In this document: positions 22,345 through 32,639 of the stretch, one piece after another | How the letters are laid out: every line of letters begins with the position of its first letter | Position numbering within the stretch: the stretch's first letter is position 1 | Assembly (NCBI GenBank): GCA_038030265.1 | Contig: CM075942.1 | Coordinates: 50,496,751-50,560,750 of the forward strand | Length of the DNA: 64,000 bases | DNA from: Corythucha ciliata | Lineage: Eukaryota; Arthropoda; Insecta; Hemiptera; Tingidae | Reading direction: 5' to 3' | Translations under genes and position numbers: made by a program | The notes under the pieces: generated by a model | Told to the model about the DNA's origin: nothing | The model's database searches: none | The model's input: the letters and a program-made list of their open reading frames with translations, nothing else

Positions 22345-22800
22345 TTGTTCAAGTGACTTTCATCTTGTCCAGCACAGAAAAAGCAAAGCGTCGATTGCGC
22401 GCAATAACCGGCTGAGAACCAGGCTTCGACTGAATTTGACATGTTCCTGGAATTTTGCCCAAACCTTCAAAAAGATAACTGTATTGATCACGACTGAGTT
22501 TGTTCGACGAACTAAAACAAGAGCTTCACAGGTCTCCAAGGACAACAAGTTATCAGTTTGATGCTCGGAATCAATAACTAAAAAGTCAAACTTCAAATTG
22601 AAACGGCCAACAGGACGAATAAGACAATCAGAAGCATACGGCTTTAGCGCGGCATTTGTGGGGAGCGGAGGTGGCTTAGGAGTAATTTTCAGGAAGACAG
22701 AGTTCGTCATCACATTACATTCGGCTCCAGTGTCTACTTTAAACGGAAGAACGGTCTCATTCAGTTTCAGATCGACAAACCAACTTCCACTCCGACGTCG
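22345..22800 (-). pseudogene. Gypsy-like aspartic protease region
   Basis: The active-site motif VDTGAECNVM is encoded at about 22700-22740, followed by TPKPPPLPTNAALKPY. The frame shifts or stops before joining the RT frame. Confidence 0.75.
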
Positions 22801-22827
22801 AGCAGAATCATCATTGCAAGATTCAAT

Positions 22828-23626
22828 TCAAAATAGCTGAAGATCAGCAATGTTTTGACTCAACTCAGATGGATAAACTGACCGCGTGTTTGACTGGCTA
22901 GACGACTTTTTTGGGCAAACCGGTGTGAAGTGAACTTTTTCGTGACAGTTGCGGCATTCTTGATCTTTAGAGGGACAAATGTGATCACGACGACGAGTGT
23001 AACCACAAAACGTACCTACCTGCTGACTGAAGGCAGTATTGACTTTTCTGAGAGGCTCCACAGGCAATAACGGGACGACGATATGCAAGCCGCTTCTTTG
23101 CTCGAGATTTCGTCCACACGGTACCTTGACACGGCTGTTTCCAAGGTCAGGTCATGAACGCGAAGCAGTTCTTCCTTGAGTTTCGAATCAGTAACACCGA
23201 CCACAATTCGATCACGGACTAATTTTTCACGCTCTTGAACAACAAAATCACACGCGGCTGCCTGTTTCTTTAACAGAAAGACAAAATCATTGAATCGCTG
23301 GCCTGTTTTCTGCACAATTTTCGAAAACCGATTCTCTCGTGGACAGTATTTTTTTGCGGATTGAAGTAGTCGTCGAAACGCTGGATAAGGAGATCGTAGG
23401 TCGGTGGGACATCGAACTGAAAACTTTCATAAATGTCAATACCCTTGTCACCGAGGGCTGTCATAAGGACCCCGATCTTCCGAACATTCGTGAGGCTGTT
23501 CTTCGAGGATTTACCAGCGAGGTAAAATGAAAGACGAGTTTTGAATTTCCGCCAGTTTTCTGCGAGATTTCCAGTGAACGGCATAACCAGAGAGCCGCCT
23601 CCGGAGTCAAATTCAGAGTCAAACAT
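22828..23626 (-). pseudogene. Gypsy-like gag with zinc knuckles, frameshifted
   Basis: Gag is spread over three frames (23626-23270, 23315-23016, 23088-22828). The capsid-like part has YDLLIQRFDDYFNPQKNTVH and later EREKLVRDRIVVGV. The nucleocapsid has one intact CCHC knuckle (CRNCHEKVHFTPVC) and one that has lost its second Cys (CGYTRRRDHIC). Capsid binding and RNA packaging would be its role in an active copy. Confidence 0.8.
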
Positions 23627-23692
23627 TACAAAAACGACGTTACAGACAGTTCACGACGACACACAAGAAGCCCGAAAACACTTCTGACACCA

Positions 23693-23890
23693 TGTTATAG
23701 TTCATAAAAGGAATAAAAACATCAAAGCAGTTTAATTAAAATTAACAGAAACGAACGACAGCAGAGGCAGAGGAGACTGCCTTTTCTTACGTGATCCCGC
23801 AGGTTACACATCGATAGCAACAACATTCATTACAACCCCCACTCTGGGATCGGATATAAACGTGCTGTAAACTTCTTCACTTCAAAAGTG
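23693..23890 (-). repeat. 5' LTR of the gypsy-like element
   Basis: Partner of 19666-19870. It has an extra ATAAAAACATCAA and an AATTAA insertion relative to the 3' LTR. The primer-binding site abuts it at 23692. Confidence 0.8.
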
Positions 23891-26800
23891 AAGCATTTTT
23901 AGGTTGCATAGCCCACCCATTTTCCATTTTACATGCAATATTTGTCTGCGGGACCTGTATCTTTCAAGTTGAAGGCAAAAACAAAAACACACGAAGAAAA
24001 TCTCGTGGTCCCCCCCCCCCCCGCTGTCGGTGAGGAGGAGGACCCTGTTGTCATCTTTGAAATTCTCCTTCACTTAATCCTTTTTCTGCCGTAGCTAGAG
24101 TCTCTCAAAGCAAACGGGCGAGCCGAAACCAACTGTTTTGCGTCGTTTCGTGACTCAATTTGCACTAACGTAAGAGGTCTCGTGTTGCAATCGCTACAAT
24201 GTCAAATTCTCAAATCACTCACACCAAAAATCGCTGTGGCCACCAGTGTCCTTCGACGAAAATTAGCCGTTTTTTTTTTTTTTTTTTTTTTGCGGATGGT
24301 TTCGGTCAGATTTATCCCTCCCACCCCCCACCACTCAGAGTGGTCTGTCGAAGTCCTCGTTCATCGAGGGTCTTCCGCAGACCCCCGGCCTGCGGGCTGT
24401 TCATTAATCCCGAAAAACGCTTTTTAGACGATCGAAATGGAAAAATTGCAAATCCATGCGCGCGGTAACTCGAATAATTTACATTTATTGGTGATTAATT
24501 GTGGCGATAAAATCAATCAGCCGAGCTAAATTGTGGCGGGATATTGAAAATAATAGAAAGCCCAATAACATAACTTATCCAGTGAATAGAAAAGAAAAAA
24601 CATATAAAGGATACGTTTTTAAGGAGGAAAAGAAAGCCCGTATATTTATTACTCACCCCCTTGACAGCCGGGTGGCGAGAAAAGGACCACAGAAGTGGGT
24701 TGCCATGGCGCATGTGTCCATCCTAAATAGAGCCACCAAAGCCGGCAGTTGTAGTGCGTGACTAAGGGAAGATGCCTGTCACCCCCGAGTACATATTTAT
24801 AATCGGTAAGTGACAGATTAATTTTTTTGTATGGATGTAACCGATATTTTAGGCGTTTTTCAACGATAATAGGTGGGGAAGGGGATTGAAATGATTTTTT
24901 TCTTCGCCGAAGGGTCGGTTTAACCGCAGAGGGTTTCATCGCTACGTGCTGAATTGATACAGGGAAGGTGAAACGTCCCCCCCAACACCACTTTTTTCAA
25001 CCCCCGTAATAAGCACGTATTTATGTGTACTATAATAGCTCTGAAGGTGTTTTATGCTTGAATGCCTTCTAATTCAAGCCATGCATTTCCTCTTTTAATA
25101 ACGAGCATTCGTAATTCGTCGTGTTTGCACGACGAAAACAAGTTTTTTTTTGTTTTTTTTTAATTTACTCCATGGGTTTTCCCGACTAGAAAATAATTTC
25201 AAAAGCACTTTCATTGAAGAGAGAGAAAAAAAAGTGAAGAACCAGGGAAGCCAATTTGCCACCCCCCTGATTACCAACGTCTTTCCCTCGCTCACACCCG
25301 AAAGAGGCGCCTTCTAAAAAATGTATCTCGTTTTAACTCACTACACCTGTCAAGTGGTGTAGAGTATCAACCCCGAAATTTTCAAAGGACTCACGCCAAA
25401 ATACATACGCCGAAACTTTGATCTGAGAAGGCTGCTGTGGCTTTCAAGTTCCTCCTATCTGAACGCTGGCCGCATTGTTCATTGTTGTTTCTTGTTTGAC
25501 AACTCAAGTTTCGTCGACTGAGACGTATCTTAAGGTGCAAGTAGTGTGAGGAGGGAAGGGGCTGGATATTTTAGTTGTATATTCAGAAGGCTCGGCAGCC
25601 TAGTTAGAGTAGGTACGTTTGATTCCGTGAAATAAGCTATATAGCGGATAGAATGAAACGTTAATTAATTAATGTGATATCGTAATCGAAAATAATTTTC
25701 CTCGATCATTTGTGTGACGTATATACGAATATTGTTCACCGAATGGCATTAGTTAGCTTACCAGTAAGCTAATATACATTTATTATGCATAATCAAATAA
25801 CGTGCCCCTGAGAAATTTAATTGGGTTAATTCCTATAAGCAGCGATATAATAATACCAACAGCAACAATAGCCACATTGTGCGTAGTTCTAATTAGAGTT
25901 AAACATTATGACAGACACGAGTGTCATGCTGGATGTTGCCTACTTGCAGTTAAATCCAATCCATTTGTGAAACAGGTCGATGCAGTTACCCAAAGGAGGG
26001 ATGAACCCATTCAATGGTCGGAATAAGTCCGACTTATGGCGAGCATTCCACCGACTTACAAGCACACTCCTCTAGGCGCGCATTTAAACGTGCTCCTATA
26101 TCGTTCTCAGTACGCTCCATGGAATCCATCAATCCCTCCACCCACCTCTTACCCAATTTACGAATGATTTGGAACTAAAATACATTCGATCACACTAATG
26201 GCCTAGAAACTAGAGATACTGCTACAAACGCGATTTGACATTTTTCAAAATTCGACGTTGAATCAGCGTCCTACAAGATGGATCGATGTTGCGGGTTCAT
26301 GCCTATATCTTTGACACAATCAAAAACTCCAATGCATAAACTTCTGCTCAAACTCCACGCGATACGTTAGAAATTAAGTTATTCCTGGGTTATTCCGACC
26401 GCTACATTTGAAACAAGGAAACTTCAAATTTTGCAGTGTTCGTAGAAAACGAAATTATGCAAATTACTTTGATAAACTTGGCCTGAGATTACGCCTCAGA
26501 AATCCATCCATTCAAGGGAAAAAAAGACGGTGCTACAATTCCGAATTCTAAATCACATTCTAATATGTCTTTTGCTTGTTGCTTCAACCTCACAACACCC
26601 CCTTAAGAAAGAGTGTGAGCGAACAAGACTAATACGATTTTCCCTTGTGAGTGCCAAATGCATTATTCAAAGCCGCTAGGGTGATGGGTTTTGTTGTATA
26701 AAAAACCGCACCCACAAAAAAAAACGGTAACTTTCAATTCTTCGAAACAAGAAAATATTGTCCGCGGAGAGAAAATCGCGGTTCACCCCATTTAATCGGC

Positions 26801-27247
26801 CCAAAATGTTGAAAGGTCTCGGGAAAAAACGAATGAACGAAAGGCTTACGTTCGTGAAAAGAACTGTCAGTTGAATGGGGGACCCGGCTACTAACAGTGC
26901 GGGAATTGTGCGGTTCAGGATGAAATTGAAAACCATTTCGGTTGTGGGGCGGCAATAAGAGGCGAACCCTTTTTGGGGCAGATAGGAAATGAGTTCTTTA
27001 GAGCTGTGGTCATCGTCACCTAAAGGAGAGCCGCTACACAGCCCCCCTTCCTGTCATTCTCTTCAGAATTGTTGCTTTCACAAGAAAAAAAATTGAAATT
27101 GAGAGATGCCACTTGGAGATTATTTTATGAAATGCGGCGCGTTCAATTATTTTTGCTGGCGACTAACCGACGTGACAGCGTAAATAAAGTGAAAATTCCT
27201 TCCCTATATTTGCTGGACGTGAAAAAGGATAGAAGCCCTGTCCACAC
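23891..27247. other. No gene recognised
   Basis: No splice-supported exon or RNA gene was seen. It holds C and T homopolymers (24011-24022, 24270-24292, 25142-25160) and otherwise unique-looking AT-rich sequence. Confidence 0.45.
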
Positions 27248-27765
27248 TTGTAACAAACTGCCGTTTCGTTCCTCCGAACCGAACAAATGGCATGTTCGGA
27301 GCGGCAAAACTTCAAAGAAAATGTTCGATCATTTCACTGAAAATCAAAGAAAATACGTTCTGAGGAACGAAACGGGCCTGCTCCCACAGTTGGTGGTTTT
27401 ACATCGACGCAACAAAGGAATGTTTTTAATTCTGCCGTTCCGTTTCTCCGTTCCTCCGATCATTCTTTCTACATGTACAGTACTGGTAGCTACTGCATTG
27501 TAGTATGTGGCGTGCGTTTTTCACAAATTTAGTTTTTATGATAATCCTATTGACGTGTCGTACGATAAAACCACAACGAAGAGACAAAAAACACGTCGAG
27601 TTACAAGAAGTGACTGACAAGAAAAGATCACTCCATTTCACCGCTCTTTCGGGGAGCGATAAAATGTATGACGGAACGATGAACGGTGCGGAGCAATATT
27701 CGGCCATACCGCTGCGCTCCGCCGTTCCACTCCGAGGAACGGAACGGTGTTTCGTTACAATCGTG
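27248..27765. mobile_element. Possible short DNA transposon with imperfect terminal inverted repeats
   Basis: TTGTAACAAACTGCCGTTTC at the left and, inverted at the right end, TTGTAACGAAACACCGTTCC define imperfect ends. GGAACGGAACGG-type subterminal motifs are typical of some insect hAT elements. No target-site duplication was found and no transposase is present. Confidence 0.4.
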
Positions 27766-27899
27766 TACCTGGCTTAATAAGACTCGAGTGCCGGCTTTGC
27801 AAGACTTATCAGCGCCGAAAATGAATCGTTTTGCCTTGTCGTTAGCTTTTGACGACTTTTCTCGACTCCAAAGTAGACGATTGAGGTCCTAGAGTATCA

Positions 27900-28100
27900 G
27901 TAGGACCCCACACAGCTAAAATTGAGAAATAGCCATCATTTGACACTAAAATGAGGGAAAATATACCAATTGGTGGCACACATGGAGGCGAATTTGCGGA
28001 TATAATTGATGAAAGCTTAGCTGCTCAGTGCTCACAACTGAAATTCTGTTAATCTGATGGCAACATAGCTAAAATAGAAAAATACACTAATCCCACCAAA
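27900..28100. repeat. GCTAAAATTGAGAAA phrase repeats, reverse orientation
   Basis: Phrases such as CAGCTAAAATTGAGAAAT and CACTAAAATGAGGGAAAAT appear here. They are the complement of the CTCAATTTTAGC phrases found at 42.1 and 61.7 kb. Confidence 0.55.
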
Positions 28101-28190
28101 TCTGTAGGACCTTATTATTAAGGTCTATTCACACACATCAGTGTCGTGAGCGGGGCGTGTAATTCCGTTCACACTGGTCAGTGTTCGATC
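27996..28190. repeat. 195-bp direct repeat, copy 1
   Basis: Nearly identical to 29727-29924. Both carry GATGAAAGCTTAGCTGCTCA and end at CACACTGGTCAGTG. Confidence 0.85.
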
Positions 28191-28223
28191 CGGCACGCAT
28201 CAGTGGAATTGTGAAAAGAGAAG

Positions 28224-28443
28224 ATTTTAATTAATAAATTAATTAAACTGATTTTATCCGGACGACGATGGAAGGGCATAGCCCAACACGATTCGAGTTT
28301 CGAGAAAAAATGGCTCCCCGGCGGGATTTGAACCCGTAACCGCCGCCGGGGAGCCATTTTTTCTCGAAACTCGAATCGTGTTGGGCTGTGCCCTTCCATC
28401 GTAGTCCGGATAACATCAGTTTAATTAATTTATTAATTAAAAT
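28224..28443. repeat. Long palindrome centred on a tRNA T-arm-like sequence
   Basis: Two arms of about 100 bp pair almost perfectly (TTTTAATTAATAAATTAATT outermost, CCAACACGATTCGAGTTTCG inside). They flank a centre that reads, on the minus strand, CGGGTTCAAATCCCG followed by CCGGGGAGCCA. This matches a tRNA T-arm, including the B-box GGTTCAAATCC, followed by acceptor strand and CCA. There is no D-arm or anticodon arm, so it is not a tRNA gene. Confidence 0.8.
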
Positions 28444-28899
28444 TACTGGCGACAGAATTATTCATCATATCCAGAGAAGATTTTGTTTAGTTTTCAACTT
28501 TTTTGGCAGTGCGAAACGTGCTAAATTTCAAGTAATTTAAAAATTTTAATTTCTTGCCACGCCTGCTAGTGGTTATTTCTGGCTCCCTTACATAGGCTGC
28601 CAGGATTGGTGCCTCCTCCAGGCCATTTATTCCTCCACGACTCGAAGATGAGGCTTGAAAACATCGTCTGAAAGAAATCACGTTTTTACCGTGCCGTCGC
28701 CAGTGAGAGCACCGAGACTGTCGTCCCCGACACGTGTGAACGAGCCCTTTCCATTTCCATAAGAGAATAATATTTTACTTGTCACACGAGTCTTGGATGA
28801 GTTGATTGAACTGCACTGATGAGTGTGAGAGTAGGCCTCTAGGCGGCAAAAGCTGAAAGGGCACGCAGATTAATCATTTTTGGGTATTACTATGCGTGG

Positions 28900-29110
28900 C
28901 TAAGCGCTTAAAATAATTTTGATGAATAATTCGAAGCAAGCATTTGGAGAAAGCGCGATTTCTCGGCCAAAATTAGGAAAAATTTATCATTCCCAGATAA
29001 AATTGAGAAAAATGCAATTTGTGGCTTATGGAGGCCACTCCGACACTGAAATGGAGGAAAAGCGCTATTGGTGACTAAAATTGAGAATGGGAAACTCGCA
29101 ATTTTTCAAG
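28900..29110. repeat. Reverse-orientation phrase repeats
   Basis: TCTCGGCCAAAATTAGGAAA, AGATAAAATTGAGAAAA, ACTGAAATGGAGGAAAAG and ACTAAAATTGAGAATG follow at about 40-bp spacing. These belong to the same family as the 42 kb and 61.7 kb blocks. Confidence 0.55.
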
Positions 29111-29516
29111 TACCGGTGTTTCTTGAAAAGGGCTCTTCAACAAGACAATTGGTCACCTTAAAAATTGAAATCAATTATCAAGAGGCTTTTTAAAGCAAAT
29201 TTTTAAACATTTTGAGTGGGATTTTGATTACGTCAAAGGGCAGTTCATGAAATGGATGGTGCTGGGAAGACGCGTTTTCTGGTGGTCAATTTTTCTTGTT
29301 ATTTTTATACAAAACATTTAGAGTTCGCTCAAATGCCTCACAACTGCACATTGACGTAATTTCCCCTCGTACCATCCATCCCCTCCTAAAGAACTTTGAA
29401 ATTTATTTAAAAATCACCAGATGCACCAATCGGGTTGCAACCACCGTTGACATCCTTCTGTCCATGTGGCGATTCACCGGTATACTTTTCTCCAAAATCG
29501 GGCATTCATGCAAGTT
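29090..29516. repeat. About 430-bp dispersed repeat, copy 1
   Basis: Aligns along its length with 36883-37244. Shared landmarks are GGTGTTTCT, GATTACGTCAAAG, CAATTTTTCTTGTTATTT, CACCATCCATCCC-type and AAATCGGGCATTC. Confidence 0.75.
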
Positions 29517-29726
29517 CCTCATTTGTCAATGTCTCGGTTTTGTGGTTTCAATTAAAAAAAAAAAAAAAATGATTCATGGCTAAATAATAACGTGAAAAAG
29601 TCGCTAATTCGTTGCTCAAATTGAGAGAAAACTCTATTTGCGTCTAAATTCGCAAGCTAAAGTGTATTAAGAGACTGAGGGGCCTCATATAGATTTTAGC
29701 CCTAGCCGTAGATCCGCTACTACTTT

Positions 29727-29924
29727 CGCGGATGTAATTGATGAAAGCTTAGCTGCTCAGTGCTCACAACTGAAATTCTGTTAATCTGATGGCAACACAG
29801 CTAAAATAGAAAAATACGCTAATCCCCCCCCCCCAAATCTGTAGGACCTTATTATTAAGGTCTATTCACACACATCAGTGTCGTGAGCGGGGGGTGTAAT
29901 TCCGTTCACACTGGTCAGTGCTTT
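29727..29924. repeat. 195-bp direct repeat, copy 2
   Basis: Second copy of 27996-28190 with a longer C run (29825-29834). Past CACTGGTCAGTG the flanks differ, so this marks an element end or an insertion boundary. Confidence 0.85.
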
Positions 29925-29939
29925 TTTTTCAGGGGCCTT

Positions 29940-30558
29940 GGGGCACAAGGCAGAAAGACTGGCGGCAGATCAGTACGGCCTCGGACCTTATAAAAGCGGT
30001 CTGACTGTCAAAGATTGGCTGCCCTATACAATAGATGAAGCAGCGGGATGGAGTCTTTGATAAAGCCCTGTGGGTAATAAATTAAAGTCCAAGGTCAAAT
30101 CCTAGACTCGATCGTGATGAAGATGTCTGATTCGAGCTGAACTCTGACACTTCTCAGTTTACATCAGTGAAACTGCAGGGGATCATTTATCAGCAATTTA
30201 GTGGGGCAAAACAGTGAATTTTCAATTCAAATTTTGTGAAATTCCGATTTTTCGGGAACGAAAAAACTTATTTTGGGGGTGAAATCTCGAGGATTTGACC
30301 GATCAATCAGAAGTGAAACAGTCCCTTGGATCCGAGGTATCAGATTCTGGGGTCAAAGTGTCCGTTTCATGGGCTTAAGTAACCCATTGTCATTATTTTT
30401 ATGTGAGAGCTCTAGTGAGGGTGATCAATTCCGGTGACGGTGATTTCAATTTTGTCCCTTCTCCAGAAACTAGCTTTTGAGCAAATATTTAAATTTCCTC
30501 TGGCAGCGAAAAATTCATCTGCAGGAGCTGAGTGAGCATCAGGCCAGATGTGGAGTTA
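29940..30558. other. No gene recognised
   Basis: Unique-looking AT-rich sequence with no supported feature. Confidence 0.4.
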
Positions 30559-30700
30559 TGGCGTTTTCCAATTCCATAAAATTCTGCTCTGAATGCGAGC
30601 ATTTCCACCCGTCTTCTCTGAATTATATCATATGGTAACGGAGAAGACGGGTGAAAATGCTTGGCTCCAGAGCGGAATTTTATGTAAATGGAAAACGCCA
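30559..30700. repeat. Long hairpin, about 60-bp arms
   Basis: TGGCGTTTTCCAATTCCATA... at 30559-30617 pairs with ...TGTAAATGGAAAACGCCA at 30640-30700, with a spacer of about 22 bases and some mismatches. Confidence 0.85.
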
Positions 30701-31870
30701 TTAATTTCAAGAATCAGTGCACGATTCAAATGAATATTTCGAGCGAGTTCATTACTTTCTTTATTGTAAGTGTACTTGGGCACATTGACTCTCCTCCGCT
30801 CACCACTGCCCCGTTGGTATTTTTTTCGTCTGTTTTCAAGACAGGAAGGAAGTCGTAATACATTTTCGGCTCGCCGGAAAATACACCCACAGCGCATGGA
30901 ATAACGAAAGTGCGAGGGGAGTCCTTCTTCCCAACTCTATATTTTTTCTTCTTCCTTTTTCTCGGTACATTTTATATTTATAAGAGTATCACCTACATGT
31001 ATCCCTTGCCCTCCCCCCTCCGAAATAATATTGGGAGCTGGAGATACCGATCCTTCACAACGTGAAGAGCCCGTCAAGAAGAATTACTTCCGAGCCGGAG
31101 AATTCTAGTCCCTGTCTCCCCTCCTTATCTATCGTGTTTTTTGTTTTGTTTGTTTGTTTTTTTTGTTTCTTTCATTTTATTTATGAAACTGTGGTGAAAA
31201 GAACAGTAGCAACATAACAATTTTTTTTGTGCAAGTGCGTATCACAAAAAATCCATTGTTTTTGTCACAACCGGGAAAAATTCTGTTTTACATATAAGAA
31301 GTGTGTGATGTGCTCAAGCTATCGGTGTAAGCTCCCTGTACTCTTCAAATCCTACTCCAAACTCTAACGTATCACGTTGTACGGAGCATCCATCCCATAT
31401 TTGTCAATTTTACAAATTGATGTTCAATGGAGACATTTATTTATTTTAATATCACTCGAACGTACGTGGAAGGTTTGAAGGCACTTTTTTGAGTATAATT
31501 GAATTTATGACTAAATTGGTCCTTTAATTCATTTAATTAAAAAAAAAAAAAAAAAAAAATTGAAGAACAAAGAGCGAATTTTTTCAGGTGTCCGGGGAGA
31601 GGTCAAAGTTGTCCACCTTTTTGTCTCTCACTTTTCGGTTCCATCTTGTAACGTTTGTTGAGTCTGACCCCAACCAAGCTATTGCCGATTTTGACTTTTC
31701 CTACTGACCCATCCATAGCAAACGCATTTTTACGGCAGTCTTGCTCACTTGCGAAGCAACGGGGAACTATACAAATTCGTACCCACGAGAGACCTCGTCG
31801 GGATTTCTTGCCCACACCGACACAGTGTGAAAAGTGACAGAAGCTCCCGGGCACCACCATCGCCAGGTCG
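30701..31870. other. No gene recognised
   Basis: Poly(A) of about 20 at 31540-31559. No exon or RNA gene supported. Confidence 0.4.
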
Positions 31871-32345
31871 GACGTGAATTTTACTTCCATTTTCCCGTAG
31901 GGAAGGAAGAATGGAAAAAAAAAATGTTTGAGCTGACATCAGATTCGTGTTCCTGGACCCCGAAAAGGCCTATAAATCTCGATTTTCAGTACGGCGTCTG
32001 TCGTCCGTCGTCCACTTTTATTCTCGACAGATCTGAACGAGTGATGGCTTAAAAGTTGTGTCTTTTACTTCCATGTTCCCTACAGGAATGGAAGTGTGGT
32101 GTTCGTGAAAAAAATCGAGTTCGACCTGACATCACATTCATAATGTACAACCTCAGAAAAGTTGAAAAAAGTGGTTTTCGGCATGCCGTCGGTTTGTCGC
32201 TTTTTTTCGATAAATTGTATGAAAATGAAAACCTGGCTATTTATTGGTATGAGAAGCACAAATCTGGCCTTTGTTTTGTGAAAAAAATATTTATCGGACA
32301 TTTTCTCCCCAAACCGAAATGTCGTTTTTGGATATAACTTCAGAA
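31871..32345. repeat. Dispersed repeat, two tandem-like units
   Basis: Two units of about 195 bp start at about 31873 and 32067, both opening with TTTTACTTCCATNTTCCC. The second continues into GGCATGCCGTCGGT and CCAAACCGAAATGTCGTTTT, which recur inverted at 39150-39420. Confidence 0.65.
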
Positions 32346-32526
32346 CAAATGATGCTAGAATTTTGTTTGATATTTTTTTCGGATTCCTCGTGAAATTTAC
32401 TTGCGAATTTAACCACAATATTGCTTCAGTTTTATTTCGCATTTTTCGACTAACGCGCCCATGTTGCCGTTTAACCAGCATGAAATCGGAGGGGTCGGAG
32501 CACTGACCAAATTGATACGGCCATGG

Positions 32527-32635
32527 AAGTTTTCTTGTTTATTTATTTTTTTTTGTATGCATTATTGATGAACGCCAAAAACGGGAACGTGGAAGTATCG
32601 TGTGGCCCTCCACACAATCCCTGAATCATCAATCA
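32527..32635. repeat. Inverted copy of 36773-36872
   Basis: The segment around GTATGCATTATTGATGAACG and CCAAAAACGGGAACGTGGAA is the near-perfect reverse complement of 36773-36872. Confidence 0.85.
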
Positions 32636-32639
32636 CGCG

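Larger units (their letters stand above)
19666..23890 (-). mobile_element. Degenerate Ty3/gypsy LTR retrotransposon (Mag/K02A2.6-like)
   Basis: A complete but broken element of about 4.2 kb on the minus strand. Order: 5' LTR (23890-23693), a primer-binding site starting TGGTGTCAGAAGTG directly against the LTR, gag with zinc knuckles, protease, reverse transcriptase, RNase H, integrase, 3' LTR (19870-19666). No envelope frame is present. The coding region is interrupted by several frameshifts, so the copy is inactive. The LTRs differ by a few substitutions and two short indels. No target-site duplication could be recognised. PR-RT-RH-IN order is diagnostic for Ty3/gypsy, and the gag and integrase style resembles the Mag/K02A2.6 lineage. 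Confidence 0.88.

Noticed and set aside
28310..28360. tRNA gene on the minus strand
   Set aside because: Only the T-arm and acceptor-like 3' end are present. The D-arm and anticodon arm are missing and the sequence is the centre of a palindrome.
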